DNA of 64,000 nt from Serpens gallinarum (GTDB lineage: Bacteria; Pseudomonadota; Gammaproteobacteria; Pseudomonadales; Pseudomonadaceae), in NCBI RefSeq assembly GCF_014836765.1, contig NZ_JACSQG010000001.1, forward strand, positions 180,796 through 244,795, read 5' to 3'. Positions 19,059-27,950 of the stretch are shown piece after piece. Below the pieces are notes generated by a model. The model saw only the letters and a program-made list of their open reading frames with translations, searched no databases and was not told the DNA's origin. A program made the translations under genes and the position numbers. Numbering within the stretch: position 1 is the stretch's first letter; each line of letters opens with the position of its first letter.

Positions 19059-19358
19059 TCATTCGTTCAAGTGGCTGAGGCAGGCGCTTGCCGCACGCCC
19101 GAGACGCTCACGGGTGTCGGCATCCAGTGCGTTTTCGCCTTGCAGCTGCTTGATTTCTGCATCGCTGAATTCATCGCTGACCCGCTCTGCCGCGCAGGTG
19201 CAGTACGCCTCGGACTTGGCGGGTGGCGTGCCCGCGGTGGCGCTGCGCTGACATTCGCTGATGAACTGGCTTTTGGCGCCAGCGGGCCATTCGCCGGCCA
19301 TGAGCGGGGCGCTGAGCAGTAACGGGATGAAAAGAGCGGTCAGGGACATGGCACGCAT
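19059..19358 (-). CDS. small exported hypothetical protein with CxC motif
   Basis: A 99-residue protein with a signal peptide ending near LMAGEWP. The mature part is about 75 residues with four cysteines (SECQRS, YCTCAAE, ACLSHL), so disulfides in the periplasm are likely. I do not recognise the family. The ATG at 19358 is used; ATG at 19349 is also possible. It stands alone between yrfG (convergent) and the chemoreceptor gene. Confidence 0.65.
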   Translation of the reverse strand: MRAMSLTALFIPLLLSAPLMAGEWPAGAKSQFISECQRSATAGTPPAKSEAYCTCAAERVSDEFSDAEIKQLQGENALDADTRERLGRAASACLSHLNE

Positions 19359-19498
19359 CGCAGAACTCCTGTTGGACAGAGATAAGCATCGCTCTTGTGA
19401 GGATTTGTGCGGCGCGGAGTTCCGCAGAGACAACGGTTTACCCACAGGGGGCGTGGATAACTCTGGGGACAAGCTGTCGGCAAGCGCAGCCGGCAACG

Positions 19499-19533
19499 GC
19501 CATCGGTGGGTTCCCTGCCGATGGCGTTTTTTT
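19499..19533 (+). terminator. strong plus-strand terminator with no upstream plus-strand gene
   Basis: The stem GCCATCGG (19499-19506) / CCGATGGC (19518-19525) is followed by GTTTTTTT. Both neighbouring genes are on the minus strand, and the nearest plus-strand gene ends over 500 bases upstream. This terminator therefore suggests a short plus-strand RNA starting within about 19360-19450. The rest of the 292-base gap (19359-19650) shows no coding potential. Confidence 0.7.
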
Positions 19534-19650
19534 GAGCAACACCAGCCAGTTGCAGCTTCTACTGGGCGGCGCGGCATCTCTCTGAGAGGGCGCGCCGGGG
19601 GGACGGTATAACTCAGCTGTCGCGTCGTCAGCGCCCCCGCCTCAAGCGTT

Positions 19651-21282
19651 TCAGGAAAGGCGGAAACGGTTGACCATGTCGCTCAGTACGCGGGTCATGG
19701 CGTTGAGACGCTCACCGGCATCGCCGACGCCGCGCGCGGTGCCGGCGACACGCACCGAGGTGGTGCTGATGCTGGCCACATTGCGGTTGAGTTCGGCGGT
19801 GACCACGCTTTGTTCCTCGACGGCTGTGGCGATCTGCATGTTCATTTCGGAAATCTGCGACACAGCCGTGGTGATCTGGCGAATCGATCCCCCGGCGCTT
19901 CCGGCCTGTTCAACGCTGGTCTGCATGCTCGCCTGGCTGCGTTGCATCACCGCGCCGATTTGCGTGCTGCGGTTTTGTAGCTGATCGATGATGCCGTTGA
20001 TCTCGCCGATCGAGTCCTGGGTGCGCCGCGCCAGATTGCGGACTTCACCGGCGACCACAGCAAAGCCACGGCCCTGCTCGCCGGCCCGTGCCGCTTCGAT
20101 GGCGGCGTTGAGCGCCAGCAGGTTGGTCTGGTCGGCGATTTGACTGATCACGTCGGAGATGGCGCCGATGGCTGCGCTGTCGCTCTGCAGGGCACGGGCC
20201 AGTACGCCGGCTTCGGTGACCTCGGCAGCGGCCTGGTCGAGCTGCTGGATGGCCTGGCTAACCACGCGATCGCCGCTGACGGTCTCGTTATGCGCCTGTC
20301 CGGCGGCAGTGGCGGCCTGCCCGGTGTTGCGGGCCATCTCATGGAACGTCGACTCCATTTGGCTCATCGCCGTGGCGATCTGCGCGATTTCGCCTTGCTG
20401 CTCGTTGAGCTCGGTGGCGGCTTCGCGGGAGAGGTTATGCATCTGCACGGAGGTGTCTTGCAGCTCGATCAAACGGCCCTGTACCGCGCCTACCAGGCCC
20501 GCAATACCCTGCTGCATGGCATGGAAGTCGCGGGCCAGTTCGCCCAGCTCGTCCTCGTGGAAGGCATGCAGATCCAAGTCCTGGCTCAGGTTGCCTTCAC
20601 CGACTCGGCGCATCTGTGCGCTCAACTGCTGCAGGGGACGGTTGATCTTGTTGATGATCGTCCAGCCCAGGGCCAGGGTCACCAACAACAGGGCCAGGCC
20701 AATCAGCGTCTGTAGCAGCTGCAGATGTTTGATGGTGGCAACCTGTTCGGCCTTGAGCCGGTTCGATTCCTCGACGATCTGTGCCTGCACCTGCGTGAGC
20801 AAGGCCACCAGCTGGTCGAAGGGCGCCAGCATGTCGGTGAGGATCTCGCGGCGCGCCGCGTCTATGCGGCCTTCATCGATCAGTGCCACATAGCGGTTCT
20901 GCATGTCGTGGTAGGCCTGCATTTGACGGCGAAAGTCGGCAATGAAGTTGCGAATCATGCTGCCGGCCGCCAGCGCTTCCATCTCGCGCAGATGCCGCTC
21001 CACTGCCGCATTGTTTGTCTCAATCTTGCGCAGGATGGCCGGGTGTTCGCTGGCCTCGGTCGTCAAGCCGTAATCAAGGGCGAAACGCCGGTAGGTCACC
21101 GTGCTGTAGCGCAGGTTGGAAATCGAGTCGAGCAGGCTGACGTTGCGCTCGACCACGCTCTGCAGCTGTGCCCCCACGTTGCCGATGGCGATATGCAGGT
21201 AGAGGCTGAAGATCAAAAGAGCGCTCAGAATGATGCCGAAGGATATCGTCAGCAGGCGCTTTATAGAGAGTTGGGCCAGCAA
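19651..21282 (-). CDS. methyl-accepting chemotaxis protein
   Basis: A 543-residue transmembrane chemoreceptor. An N-terminal membrane helix (about 9-30) and a second near 190-210 bracket a periplasmic four-helix-bundle type ligand domain. A HAMP domain follows ([20 protein letters not shown]), then the cytoplasmic signalling domain with the conserved hairpin tip [19 protein letters not shown]. There is no C-terminal CheR/CheB tether pentapeptide (it ends NRFRLS). The ligand cannot be predicted. It is transcribed alone. Confidence 0.92.
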   Translation of the reverse strand: MLAQLSIKRLLTISFGIILSALLIFSLYLHIAIGNVGAQLQSVVERNVSLLDSISNLRYSTVTYRRFALDYGLTTEASEHPAILRKIETNNAAVERHLREMEALAAGSMIRNFIADFRRQMQAYHDMQNRYVALIDEGRIDAARREILTDMLAPFDQLVALLTQVQAQIVEESNRLKAEQVATIKHLQLLQTLIGLALLLVTLALGWTIINKINRPLQQLSAQMRRVGEGNLSQDLDLHAFHEDELGELARDFHAMQQGIAGLVGAVQGRLIELQDTSVQMHNLSREAATELNEQQGEIAQIATAMSQMESTFHEMARNTGQAATAAGQAHNETVSGDRVVSQAIQQLDQAAAEVTEAGVLARALQSDSAAIGAISDVISQIADQTNLLALNAAIEAARAGEQGRGFAVVAGEVRNLARRTQDSIGEINGIIDQLQNRSTQIGAVMQRSQASMQTSVEQAGSAGGSIRQITTAVSQISEMNMQIATAVEEQSVVTAELNRNVASISTTSVRVAGTARGVGDAGERLNAMTRVLSDMVNRFRLS

Positions 21283-21453
21283 GGGTCGAGCCTCAAAAAG
21301 GGAGTTGGTGTCAAATTGGCATCAATGATATAGGCCACCGTTTAACAAAGCTTTTTTATCGCTTTATTTTTGAGGGGGCCAGACAGGCGGTTCTGCATAT
21401 GCCGTTGCAGGCATAGCTGCTTTAAACTCCCAGCTTTTGCCGCGGGGTCCGTC

Positions 21454-22863
21454 ATGCGTCCTTCCAGCCTGCTCGATGACCGTACCGCTCGCCTGCTGCC
21501 CTGGCTGGTAGCCGTCGCCTTCTTCATGCAGACCCTGGATGGCACCATCCTCAACACGGCCCTGCCGGCTATGGCGATCGACCTGGCCGAAGATCCGCTG
21601 CGCATGCAGGGTGTGATCATTGCCTACATGCTCACCGTGGCGCTGTTGATTCCCGCGTCGGGGTGGATTGCCGACCGTTTTGGCACGCGGCGGGTTTTTT
21701 TCAGCGCCATTTTGTTGTTCACCTTCGGCTCGCTGCTCTGCGCGCTGTCCATGACCTTGCCCCAATTGATTGGCGCGCGCGTGCTGCAAGCGGTAGGCGG
21801 CGCGCTGATGATGCCGGTCGGACGGTTGGTGGTGCTGCGCGCTTATCCACGCTCGGAGTTGGTGCGGGTAATGAGCCTGATCACTCTGCCTGGCCTGGTC
21901 GGTCCGCTGCTGGGGCCGACGCTCGGCGGCTGGCTGGTGGAATATGCCAGCTGGCACTGGATTTTCCTGATCAACCTGCCGGTCGGAGCGCTGGGGTGTT
22001 ATGCCGCGTTGCGCTTCATGCCCGACCTGCGCGGTCCGGAGCGCAATCACTTTGATACACTGGGTTTCGTGCTGTTCGGCGCAGCCATGCTGATGATTAC
22101 CCTGGGCCTGGGCGGCCTCGGCGAGCTGCACATGCCCCATGCGCGGGTCATGCTGCTGCTGTTTGCCGGCGCTGCCTGCCTGGCCGCTTACTGGCTCCGG
22201 GCGGGGCGCATCGCCAAGCCGTTGTTCAGCCCCAACCTGTTTCGCACGCGCAGCTTCTCCGTGGGCATTCTGGGCAACCTGTTCGGCCGCCTGGGCAGTG
22301 GGGCGCTGCCCTTCATGGTGCCGTTGTTGCTGCAAGTGGCGCTCGGCTACTCACCCGCCGAAGCCGGGATGAGCATGATTCCCCTGGCGCTGGCCGCCAT
22401 GGCCATCAAGCCATTTGCCAAGTTGCTGATTGATCGCCTGGGTTATCGACGTGTTCTTACCACCAATACGCTGCTGCTCGGCCTGCTGATCGGCAGCCTG
22501 GGCTTCACCAACGCACAGACACCGCTGTTCATGCTGTTGATTCAGCTGGGGTTGATCGGGGCGATCAACTCGCTGCAGTTCACCGCGATGAACACCATTA
22601 CCCTGATCGGCTTGCATGACCGAGAGGCGAGCAGCGGCAACAGCCTGCTGGCGGTAGTAGTGCAACTGGCGATGAGCCTGGGGGTGGCCACCGCCGGTGC
22701 GCTCCTCGGCGGTTTCACTCTTGAGGGGGCGGCGCCTGGCAGCGAGGCGGTACTGCGCGCGTTCCAATTGACCTTCCTGTGCGTCGGCGGCATTTCGATG
22801 CTGGCCTCGACGATCTTCCTGCAATTGGGGCGGGAAGATGGCAGGGCCCCCCCGCAACCGTAG
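21454..22863 (+). CDS. MFS multidrug exporter, DHA2 family (MdtD/EmrB-like)
   Basis: A 469-residue major-facilitator protein with about 13-14 hydrophobic segments. Motif D1-like LDGTILNTALPAMA lies near residue 30, motif A DRFGTRR near 75, and motif C-like GPLLGPTLGGWL near 150, all typical of drug:H+ antiporters of the 14-TM type. The closest named relative is probably E. coli MdtD; the substrate is unknown. The ATG at 21454 (MRPSSLL) is chosen over a frame starting at 21370. It is divergent from the chemoreceptor gene. Confidence 0.85.
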   Translation: MRPSSLLDDRTARLLPWLVAVAFFMQTLDGTILNTALPAMAIDLAEDPLRMQGVIIAYMLTVALLIPASGWIADRFGTRRVFFSAILLFTFGSLLCALSMTLPQLIGARVLQAVGGALMMPVGRLVVLRAYPRSELVRVMSLITLPGLVGPLLGPTLGGWLVEYASWHWIFLINLPVGALGCYAALRFMPDLRGPERNHFDTLGFVLFGAAMLMITLGLGGLGELHMPHARVMLLLFAGAACLAAYWLRAGRIAKPLFSPNLFRTRSFSVGILGNLFGRLGSGALPFMVPLLLQVALGYSPAEAGMSMIPLALAAMAIKPFAKLLIDRLGYRRVLTTNTLLLGLLIGSLGFTNAQTPLFMLLIQLGLIGAINSLQFTAMNTITLIGLHDREASSGNSLLAVVVQLAMSLGVATAGALLGGFTLEGAAPGSEAVLRAFQLTFLCVGGISMLASTIFLQLGREDGRAPPQP

Positions 22864-22986
22864 GCGCGCAGATCGAAGTGCATCCAGCGCCGGGATCCAC
22901 TGTTGGTCTGGTGCCTCTTGACCCGCATCCATCACCGGCGGAAGGTGACCTTTTTGACTGCGGGCTGAAACTGCGAGGTCGCCGCC

Positions 22987-23622
22987 ATGCTCGATCCGAC
23001 CTATTGGCTGCTGTTCTTCTCCGCCGCGCTGGCCCTCAACCTGGCGCCGGGTCCTGATCTCTTGTTCGTGCTGTCGCGCAGCATTGCCCAAGGTCGGCGC
23101 TGCGGCATCGCCGCGTCCTGCGGGGTGTGCAGCGGAGCCTTGGTGCATGTCTTGGCTGCGGCGCTTGGGCTTTCGGCGATCCTGGCCACATCGGCGTTGG
23201 CCTTCAGCGTGTTGAAGTGGATCGGTGCCGCTTATCTGCTGTATATCGGCTGGCAGGCGCTGCGCTCCGCCGGGCGCAGTTTCACCGCTGTGGAGCAGGT
23301 GGCACCCAGCGGCAACGGGTGGCAGATTTATCGCCAGGGGGTGCTGGTCGACCTGCTCAATCCCAAGGCGGCGATCTTTTTCATGGCGTTCCTGCCGCAA
23401 TTCGTTCGCCCTGAACTTGGCCATACCACGCTGCAATTGCTGGGGCTTGGCATGCTGGTCATCGTCGTGGCGATTCTGGTCGAGCTTGCATTGGTGCTGG
23501 CGGCCAGCCAGGCCACCGGCCTGTTGCGCCGTCGCCCAGCGATTGCCGCTTGGCTGGAGCGCGGCATGGGCAGCCTGTTGGTGGCATTGGGGCTGCGTCT
23601 GGCGCTGAGCGAAAAGGCCTGA
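22987..23622 (+). CDS. LysE/RhtB family amino-acid exporter
   Basis: A 211-residue inner-membrane protein with six hydrophobic segments. The N-terminal signature NLAPGPDLLFVLSRSIAQGRRCG identifies the RhtB branch, which exports homoserine, threonine or related metabolites. It follows the MFS exporter by 123 bases on the same strand and may be independently expressed. Confidence 0.9.
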   Translation: MLDPTYWLLFFSAALALNLAPGPDLLFVLSRSIAQGRRCGIAASCGVCSGALVHVLAAALGLSAILATSALAFSVLKWIGAAYLLYIGWQALRSAGRSFTAVEQVAPSGNGWQIYRQGVLVDLLNPKAAIFFMAFLPQFVRPELGHTTLQLLGLGMLVIVVAILVELALVLAASQATGLLRRRPAIAAWLERGMGSLLVALGLRLALSEKA

Positions 23623-23650
23623 TGGCCTTCTGGCCCCTCCGGTACCTGAG

Positions 23651-24166
23651 TTATGCGGAGGCGGGACAGACTGCAACAAACAGCGGGCTGGTGCGCTCGA
23701 TGACCTGCGGCGTTTCAGTCAGCGCCCGATTGTGTTCTGAGACCGGGATCATTTGTGCTTGCGTGCAATTCAAGACGTAGCGCCTATGAGTGACCACATC
23801 AAACGCCTTTTTCTCGAAGCGATACTGGATGAATTCAACCAGGGTCAATCCTTCGAGGTGGCGTGTTTGGGTATTCGCGCTGTCGACCACGGTAAACGCC
23901 GTGGTCATCGGAAAGAGATAGGTCCAGGGTCGCCAGAAGGCCTCGCCCTGTTCGCTGGAGACCACAACGACGCCCTCCGGCTGGCGGGAGGTTTGATGGT
24001 CGAACCAGCTGTATTCAAAATAAATCTGGTAGCCCAGCATGCCGATACCGGCGAACACCGGGATCAGCCAGTTAGGCGCGTTGTTTTTAGACAGGACGCG
24101 AATCAGCAGGGCAATGCCCGCTGCGCCCAGACCCGCAAAGATAGTTGCGACTAAATGCCAAAGCAT
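23651..24166 (-). CDS. conserved membrane protein of unknown function
   Basis: A 171-residue protein with two N-terminal hydrophobic segments (about 5-25 and 33-50), followed by a soluble domain. The soluble part includes the FEYSWFDHQ segment and a C-terminal cysteine pair region. I do not recognise a named domain. It lies downstream of and co-directional with the sodium:solute symporter gene, with a hairpin in the 91-base gap, so it may be read through from that operon. Confidence 0.65.
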   Translation of the reverse strand: MLWHLVATIFAGLGAAGIALLIRVLSKNNAPNWLIPVFAGIGMLGYQIYFEYSWFDHQTSRQPEGVVVVSSEQGEAFWRPWTYLFPMTTAFTVVDSANTQTRHLEGLTLVEFIQYRFEKKAFDVVTHRRYVLNCTQAQMIPVSEHNRALTETPQVIERTSPLFVAVCPASA

Positions 24167-24188
24167 ACTTTTCTCTTCTTATAAGCAA

Positions 24189-24212
24189 GCGGGCCTCGAT
24201 TAAGAGGCCCGC
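24189..24212 (-). terminator. hairpin after the symporter gene
   Basis: A perfect 9-bp stem (GCGGGCCTC 24189-24197 / GAGGCCCGC 24204-24212) with a six-base loop. No good T-run follows on the minus strand, so it may attenuate rather than stop transcription into the 171-residue membrane protein gene. Confidence 0.45.
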
Positions 24213-24257
24213 CCGCGATAGGCCTGTCAGCGTTTTGCTGCAGGAGCTGTGAGTTGC

Positions 24258-26054
24258 TTAATGATCAAGCGCCGCACCGGCACCTTTCGGGTAACGCACG
24301 CTATCAACCAGGTCGCGGATGCGTTGCGGCGTCGTTTCAGTGACGCTGCACACGCTGTAGGCGACCGCAAAGTTGATCACAGCACCGATTGCACCAAAGG
24401 ATAGGGGCGAGATACCCATGACCCAGTTGTCCGGCGTGTTCGGCAGCATGTTGGTGCCCGGGATGAAGAACCAGCCCAGGTAGGTGAAGATATACAACAG
24501 GGTGGCAGTCAGGCCTGCCAGCATGCCGGCAACCGCACCCTTATCGTTCATCTTCTTGGAAAAGATACCCATCATCAGCGCCGGGAAGATCGACGCTCCG
24601 GCAATACCGAACGCCAATGCCACCACCTGCGCGGCAAATCCCGGCGGATTGAGTCCCAGCCAGGTGGCCAAAACAATTGCGGCAGCCATCGAGATCCGTG
24701 CTGCAAGCATTTCGTTTTTCTCGGATATCTTCGGATTGATGATTTTCTTGATCAAGTCATGACTGATGGCCGACGAAATCGCCAAGAGCAGACCCGCTGC
24801 CGTCGACAGTGCCGCGGCTATCCCGCCCGCCGCGATCAAGCCGATTACCCAGCCCGGCAGATTGGCAATTTCCGGGTTGGCCAGCACCAGAATGTCGTTG
24901 TTGACCGTCAGCTCATTGCCGGCCCAGCCACGCGATTCCGCTTCTGCGGCAAAGGTGGTGTTGGTGTCGTCATAAAACTGGATACGGCCATCTTCGTTCT
25001 TGTCCACGAACTTGATCAAGCCTGTTTCTTCCCAGGTCTTCACCCACTGCGGACGCTCTTCATAGGCTAGGGGGGAACCCAGAGCCTGATCGTAGTTTTC
25101 CACTTGCCCCGCGGCTTCCGGGTAGACCGTGGTGAGCAGGTTCAGACGTGCCATGGAGGCAACGGCAGGCGCCGTCAGGTACAGGAGCGCGATAAACACC
25201 AGAGCCCAGCCGGCCGACCAACGCGCATCGGCAACCTTCGGTACGGTGAAGAAGCGAATGATCACGTGGGGCAGACCGGCAGTACCCACCATCAGCGACA
25301 GGGTGAACAGCACCATGTTCAAGTGGCTCGGCACATCCGCTGTGTAGTCGGTGAAGCCGAGTTCAACCAGAACTTCGCTGAGCTTGCCCAGCAAGGGTGC
25401 GCCCGACTCGATATGGGTACTGAACATCCCCAGGCTGGGAATGACATTGTTGGTCAATTGCAGAGAAATGAATACGGCAGGAATGGTGTAGGCAATGATC
25501 AAGACAACATATTGCGCCACCTGTGTGTAGGTGATGCCTTTCATGCCGCCGAAAACTGCGTACACGAATACCACCAGCGACGCGATCCAGATGCCTGCCT
25601 CGCTGCTCACTTCCAGGAAGCGAGAGAACGCAACACCGGCACCGGTCATTTGCCCGATCACATAAGTGACGGATGCCAGGATCAGGCACAGCACCGCAAC
25701 CAATCGTGCGCTCTTGCTGTAAAAACGCTCGCCAATGAAGTCCGGTACGGTGAATTGGCCGAATTTACGCAAATACGGCGCCAGCAGCATCGCCAGAATG
25801 ACATAGCCGCCGGTCCAGCCCATCAAGTAAGCAGAACTTGCATAGCCCGTGGCGGCAATGATGCCGGCCATGGAAATGAACGACGCGGCTGACATCCAGT
25901 CGGCCGCGGTTGCCATGCCGTTGGCTATGGGGTGAACGCCCCCTCCTGCAACGTAAAATTCTTTGGTGGACCCGGCGCGGGCCCACCAGGCAATTGCGAT
26001 GTAAAGAGCGAATGAGCCACCGACGAACAGCATGTTGATCATGAATTGACTCAT
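24258..26054 (-). CDS. sodium:solute symporter, VC_2705-type large subunit (ActP-like)
   Basis: A 598-residue SSS-family permease with about 13 membrane helices. It is likely to take up acetate or another short carboxylate with Na+. Signatures include STKEFYVAGGGVHPIANGMATAADWMS at the N-terminus and GGMKGITYTQ. A large extracytoplasmic insert contains an EF-hand-like loop DKNEDGRIQFYD (encoded near 24967-25005). The ATG at 26054 has GGAGGAG just upstream; the frame could extend six residues. It starts four bases after the DUF4212 gene, so the two form one unit. Confidence 0.88.
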   Translation of the reverse strand: MSQFMINMLFVGGSFALYIAIAWWARAGSTKEFYVAGGGVHPIANGMATAADWMSAASFISMAGIIAATGYASSAYLMGWTGGYVILAMLLAPYLRKFGQFTVPDFIGERFYSKSARLVAVLCLILASVTYVIGQMTGAGVAFSRFLEVSSEAGIWIASLVVFVYAVFGGMKGITYTQVAQYVVLIIAYTIPAVFISLQLTNNVIPSLGMFSTHIESGAPLLGKLSEVLVELGFTDYTADVPSHLNMVLFTLSLMVGTAGLPHVIIRFFTVPKVADARWSAGWALVFIALLYLTAPAVASMARLNLLTTVYPEAAGQVENYDQALGSPLAYEERPQWVKTWEETGLIKFVDKNEDGRIQFYDDTNTTFAAEAESRGWAGNELTVNNDILVLANPEIANLPGWVIGLIAAGGIAAALSTAAGLLLAISSAISHDLIKKIINPKISEKNEMLAARISMAAAIVLATWLGLNPPGFAAQVVALAFGIAGASIFPALMMGIFSKKMNDKGAVAGMLAGLTATLLYIFTYLGWFFIPGTNMLPNTPDNWVMGISPLSFGAIGAVINFAVAYSVCSVTETTPQRIRDLVDSVRYPKGAGAALDH

Positions 26055-26058
26055 GCTG

Positions 26059-26316
26059 TTACTCCTCCACATCGAATTGTTTATCGATCTTGTTCATTCT
26101 CCAGGCATAGAAAAAGATCAAGGCGATAAAGGTCAGAATGGCTCCCTGTTGGGCGAACCAGAAACCAAGGTCGGCCCCACCTACATCGATGCCGGCCAAC
26201 AACGGCCGTAGAAGAATGCCGAAGCCATACGAAACCAGTACCCAGATCACGAAGCAGCAGGTAATCAAGCGTAGGTTGGCAGACCAATAGGCAGCAGCTT
26301 GTGTTTTATCTTGCAT
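26059..26316 (-). CDS. DUF4212 small subunit of the sodium:solute symporter
   Basis: An 85-residue protein with two membrane helices (about 17-37 and 55-72) and a charged C-terminus. It has the AAYWSANLRL start and the FWFAQQGAI motif typical of DUF4212. Such proteins are encoded immediately before VC_2705-type symporters and are taken to be a partner subunit. This pair is separated from the symporter by four bases. The 254-base divergent region to dbpA presumably carries the promoters of both directions. Confidence 0.88.
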   Translation of the reverse strand: MQDKTQAAAYWSANLRLITCCFVIWVLVSYGFGILLRPLLAGIDVGGADLGFWFAQQGAILTFIALIFFYAWRMNKIDKQFDVEE

Positions 26317-26570
26317 AGGCTCATCTCGTGTTTTGTATTTATTGAGTTGATGTAGCGTTGCCAGACAAATTTATAGAGAAATTACGCGCAGAATAACCCC
26401 CTGTTTTAGTCTTTTTTCTTTTTTTTTGTATCTGCCCGGTTTTGAGGAAAGGCTCTGGGCAGCCCATTACGCGCCAGGTAGTGCGGGCAGCGGCGCCTGC
26501 CCGGCGGCTCTGCCTGAGCCGTGCAGCCTGATACACTGCACGCCATTTTTCGCACCCCAGGCCTGCCTCT

Positions 26571-27950
26571 GTGACCACCTCTGCTTTCTCCTCCCTGCCG
26601 CTGTCCGCCGCCTTGCTGTCCACTATCGAGGACCTTGGCTACAGCGCCATGACGCCGATCCAGGCGCAGAGCCTGCCGCTGATCCTCAAAGGCCAGGATC
26701 TGATCGCCCAGGCCAAGACGGGCAGTGGCAAGACCGCCGCCTTCGGCATCGGCTTGCTGCACCCGCTCAACCCGCGTTACTTCGGCTGCCAGGCGCTGGT
26801 GCTCTGTCCGACGCGCGAGCTGGCCGACCAGGTGACTAAGGAAATCCGCCGCCTGGCGCGAGCCGCTGACAACATCAAGGTGCTGACTCTGTGTGGCGGC
26901 ATGCCATTCGGCCCGCAGATCGGCTCGCTGGAACACGGCGCGCATATCGTCGTCGGCACGCCGGGCCGCGTGCAGGAGCATCTTGCCAAGGGCACCCTGA
27001 AACTGGACGGCCTGAACACCCTGGTGCTCGACGAAGCCGACCGCATGCTCGACATGGGCTTTATCGATTCGATCAGTGCGATCATCGAGCAGACGCCGGC
27101 ACGCCGGCAGACGCTGCTGTTTTCCGCCACCTACCCCGAAGGCATCGAGCAGCTGGCTGCACGCTTCCTGAAGAAGCCGGCGCGGGTCGAGGTGGAAAGT
27201 CAGCACGACAACGCGCAGATCGAACAGCGTTTCTACGAAATCGAACCGCAGCGCCGTATGGAAGCGGTGGCGCAAGTGCTCGACCATTACCGGCCCACCT
27301 CGACCATCACCTTCTGCCAGACCAAGATCCAGTGCGACGAACTGGTGGCCTTTCTCAAAGCCCGTGGCCTGAGCGCAGCCGCCTTGCATGGCGACCTGGA
27401 ACAGCGCGATCGGGATCAGGTGCTGACGTTGTTCGCCAACCGCAGCCTCAGCGTGCTGGTGGCCACTGACGTGGCGGCGCGCGGCATCGACATTGCCGGC
27501 CTCGACCTGGTGCTGAACGCCGAGCTGAGCCGCGACCCGGAAATCCACATCCACCGCGTCGGCCGTAGCGGTCGCGCCGGTGAGAAGGGCCTGGCGGTAT
27601 CGCTGGTCGCGCCGAGCGAGGCGCAGCGCGCCAGCGCCATCGAAGACCTGCAGCAACGTGCGTTGAACTGGAAAAACCTCGACAGCCTCAAGCCGAACGG
27701 CAGCGAGCTGCTGCGCCCGCCGATGATCACCCTGAACATCGGTGGCGGGCGCAAGGACAAGGTGCGCCCCGGCGACATCCTCGGCGCGCTGACCGGTGAT
27801 GCCGGCCTCAAGGCCGAGCAGGTCGGCAAGATCGCCCTGTTTGATCACCAGGCGTATGTGGCGGTGGAGCGCAGCGTTGCGCATCAGGCGCTGCTGTGCC
27901 TGCAGAACGGCAAGATCAAGGGCCGCTCGTTCCGGGTGCGTAGCCTGTGA
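26571..27950 (+). CDS. dbpA: ATP-dependent RNA helicase DbpA
   Basis: A DEAD-box helicase that acts in 50S ribosome assembly through hairpin 92 of 23S rRNA. The 459-residue protein has the Q motif, Walker A AKTGSGKTA (48-56), DEAD, SAT and the C-terminal RecA motifs VGRSGRAG. The C-terminal DbpA RNA-binding domain begins near 385 (ITLNIGGGRKDKVRPGDILGAL). It starts with GTG at 26571. The TGA overlaps the GTG of the next gene by four bases. Confidence 0.94.
   Translation: MTTSAFSSLPLSAALLSTIEDLGYSAMTPIQAQSLPLILKGQDLIAQAKTGSGKTAAFGIGLLHPLNPRYFGCQALVLCPTRELADQVTKEIRRLARAADNIKVLTLCGGMPFGPQIGSLEHGAHIVVGTPGRVQEHLAKGTLKLDGLNTLVLDEADRMLDMGFIDSISAIIEQTPARRQTLLFSATYPEGIEQLAARFLKKPARVEVESQHDNAQIEQRFYEIEPQRRMEAVAQVLDHYRPTSTITFCQTKIQCDELVAFLKARGLSAAALHGDLEQRDRDQVLTLFANRSLSVLVATDVAARGIDIAGLDLVLNAELSRDPEIHIHRVGRSGRAGEKGLAVSLVAPSEAQRASAIEDLQQRALNWKNLDSLKPNGSELLRPPMITLNIGGGRKDKVRPGDILGALTGDAGLKAEQVGKIALFDHQAYVAVERSVAHQALLCLQNGKIKGRSFRVRSL

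Noticed and set aside
26406..27884. 492-residue open frame antisense to dbpA
   Set aside because: It is opposite a DEAD-box helicase with all motifs and has shadow-type composition.
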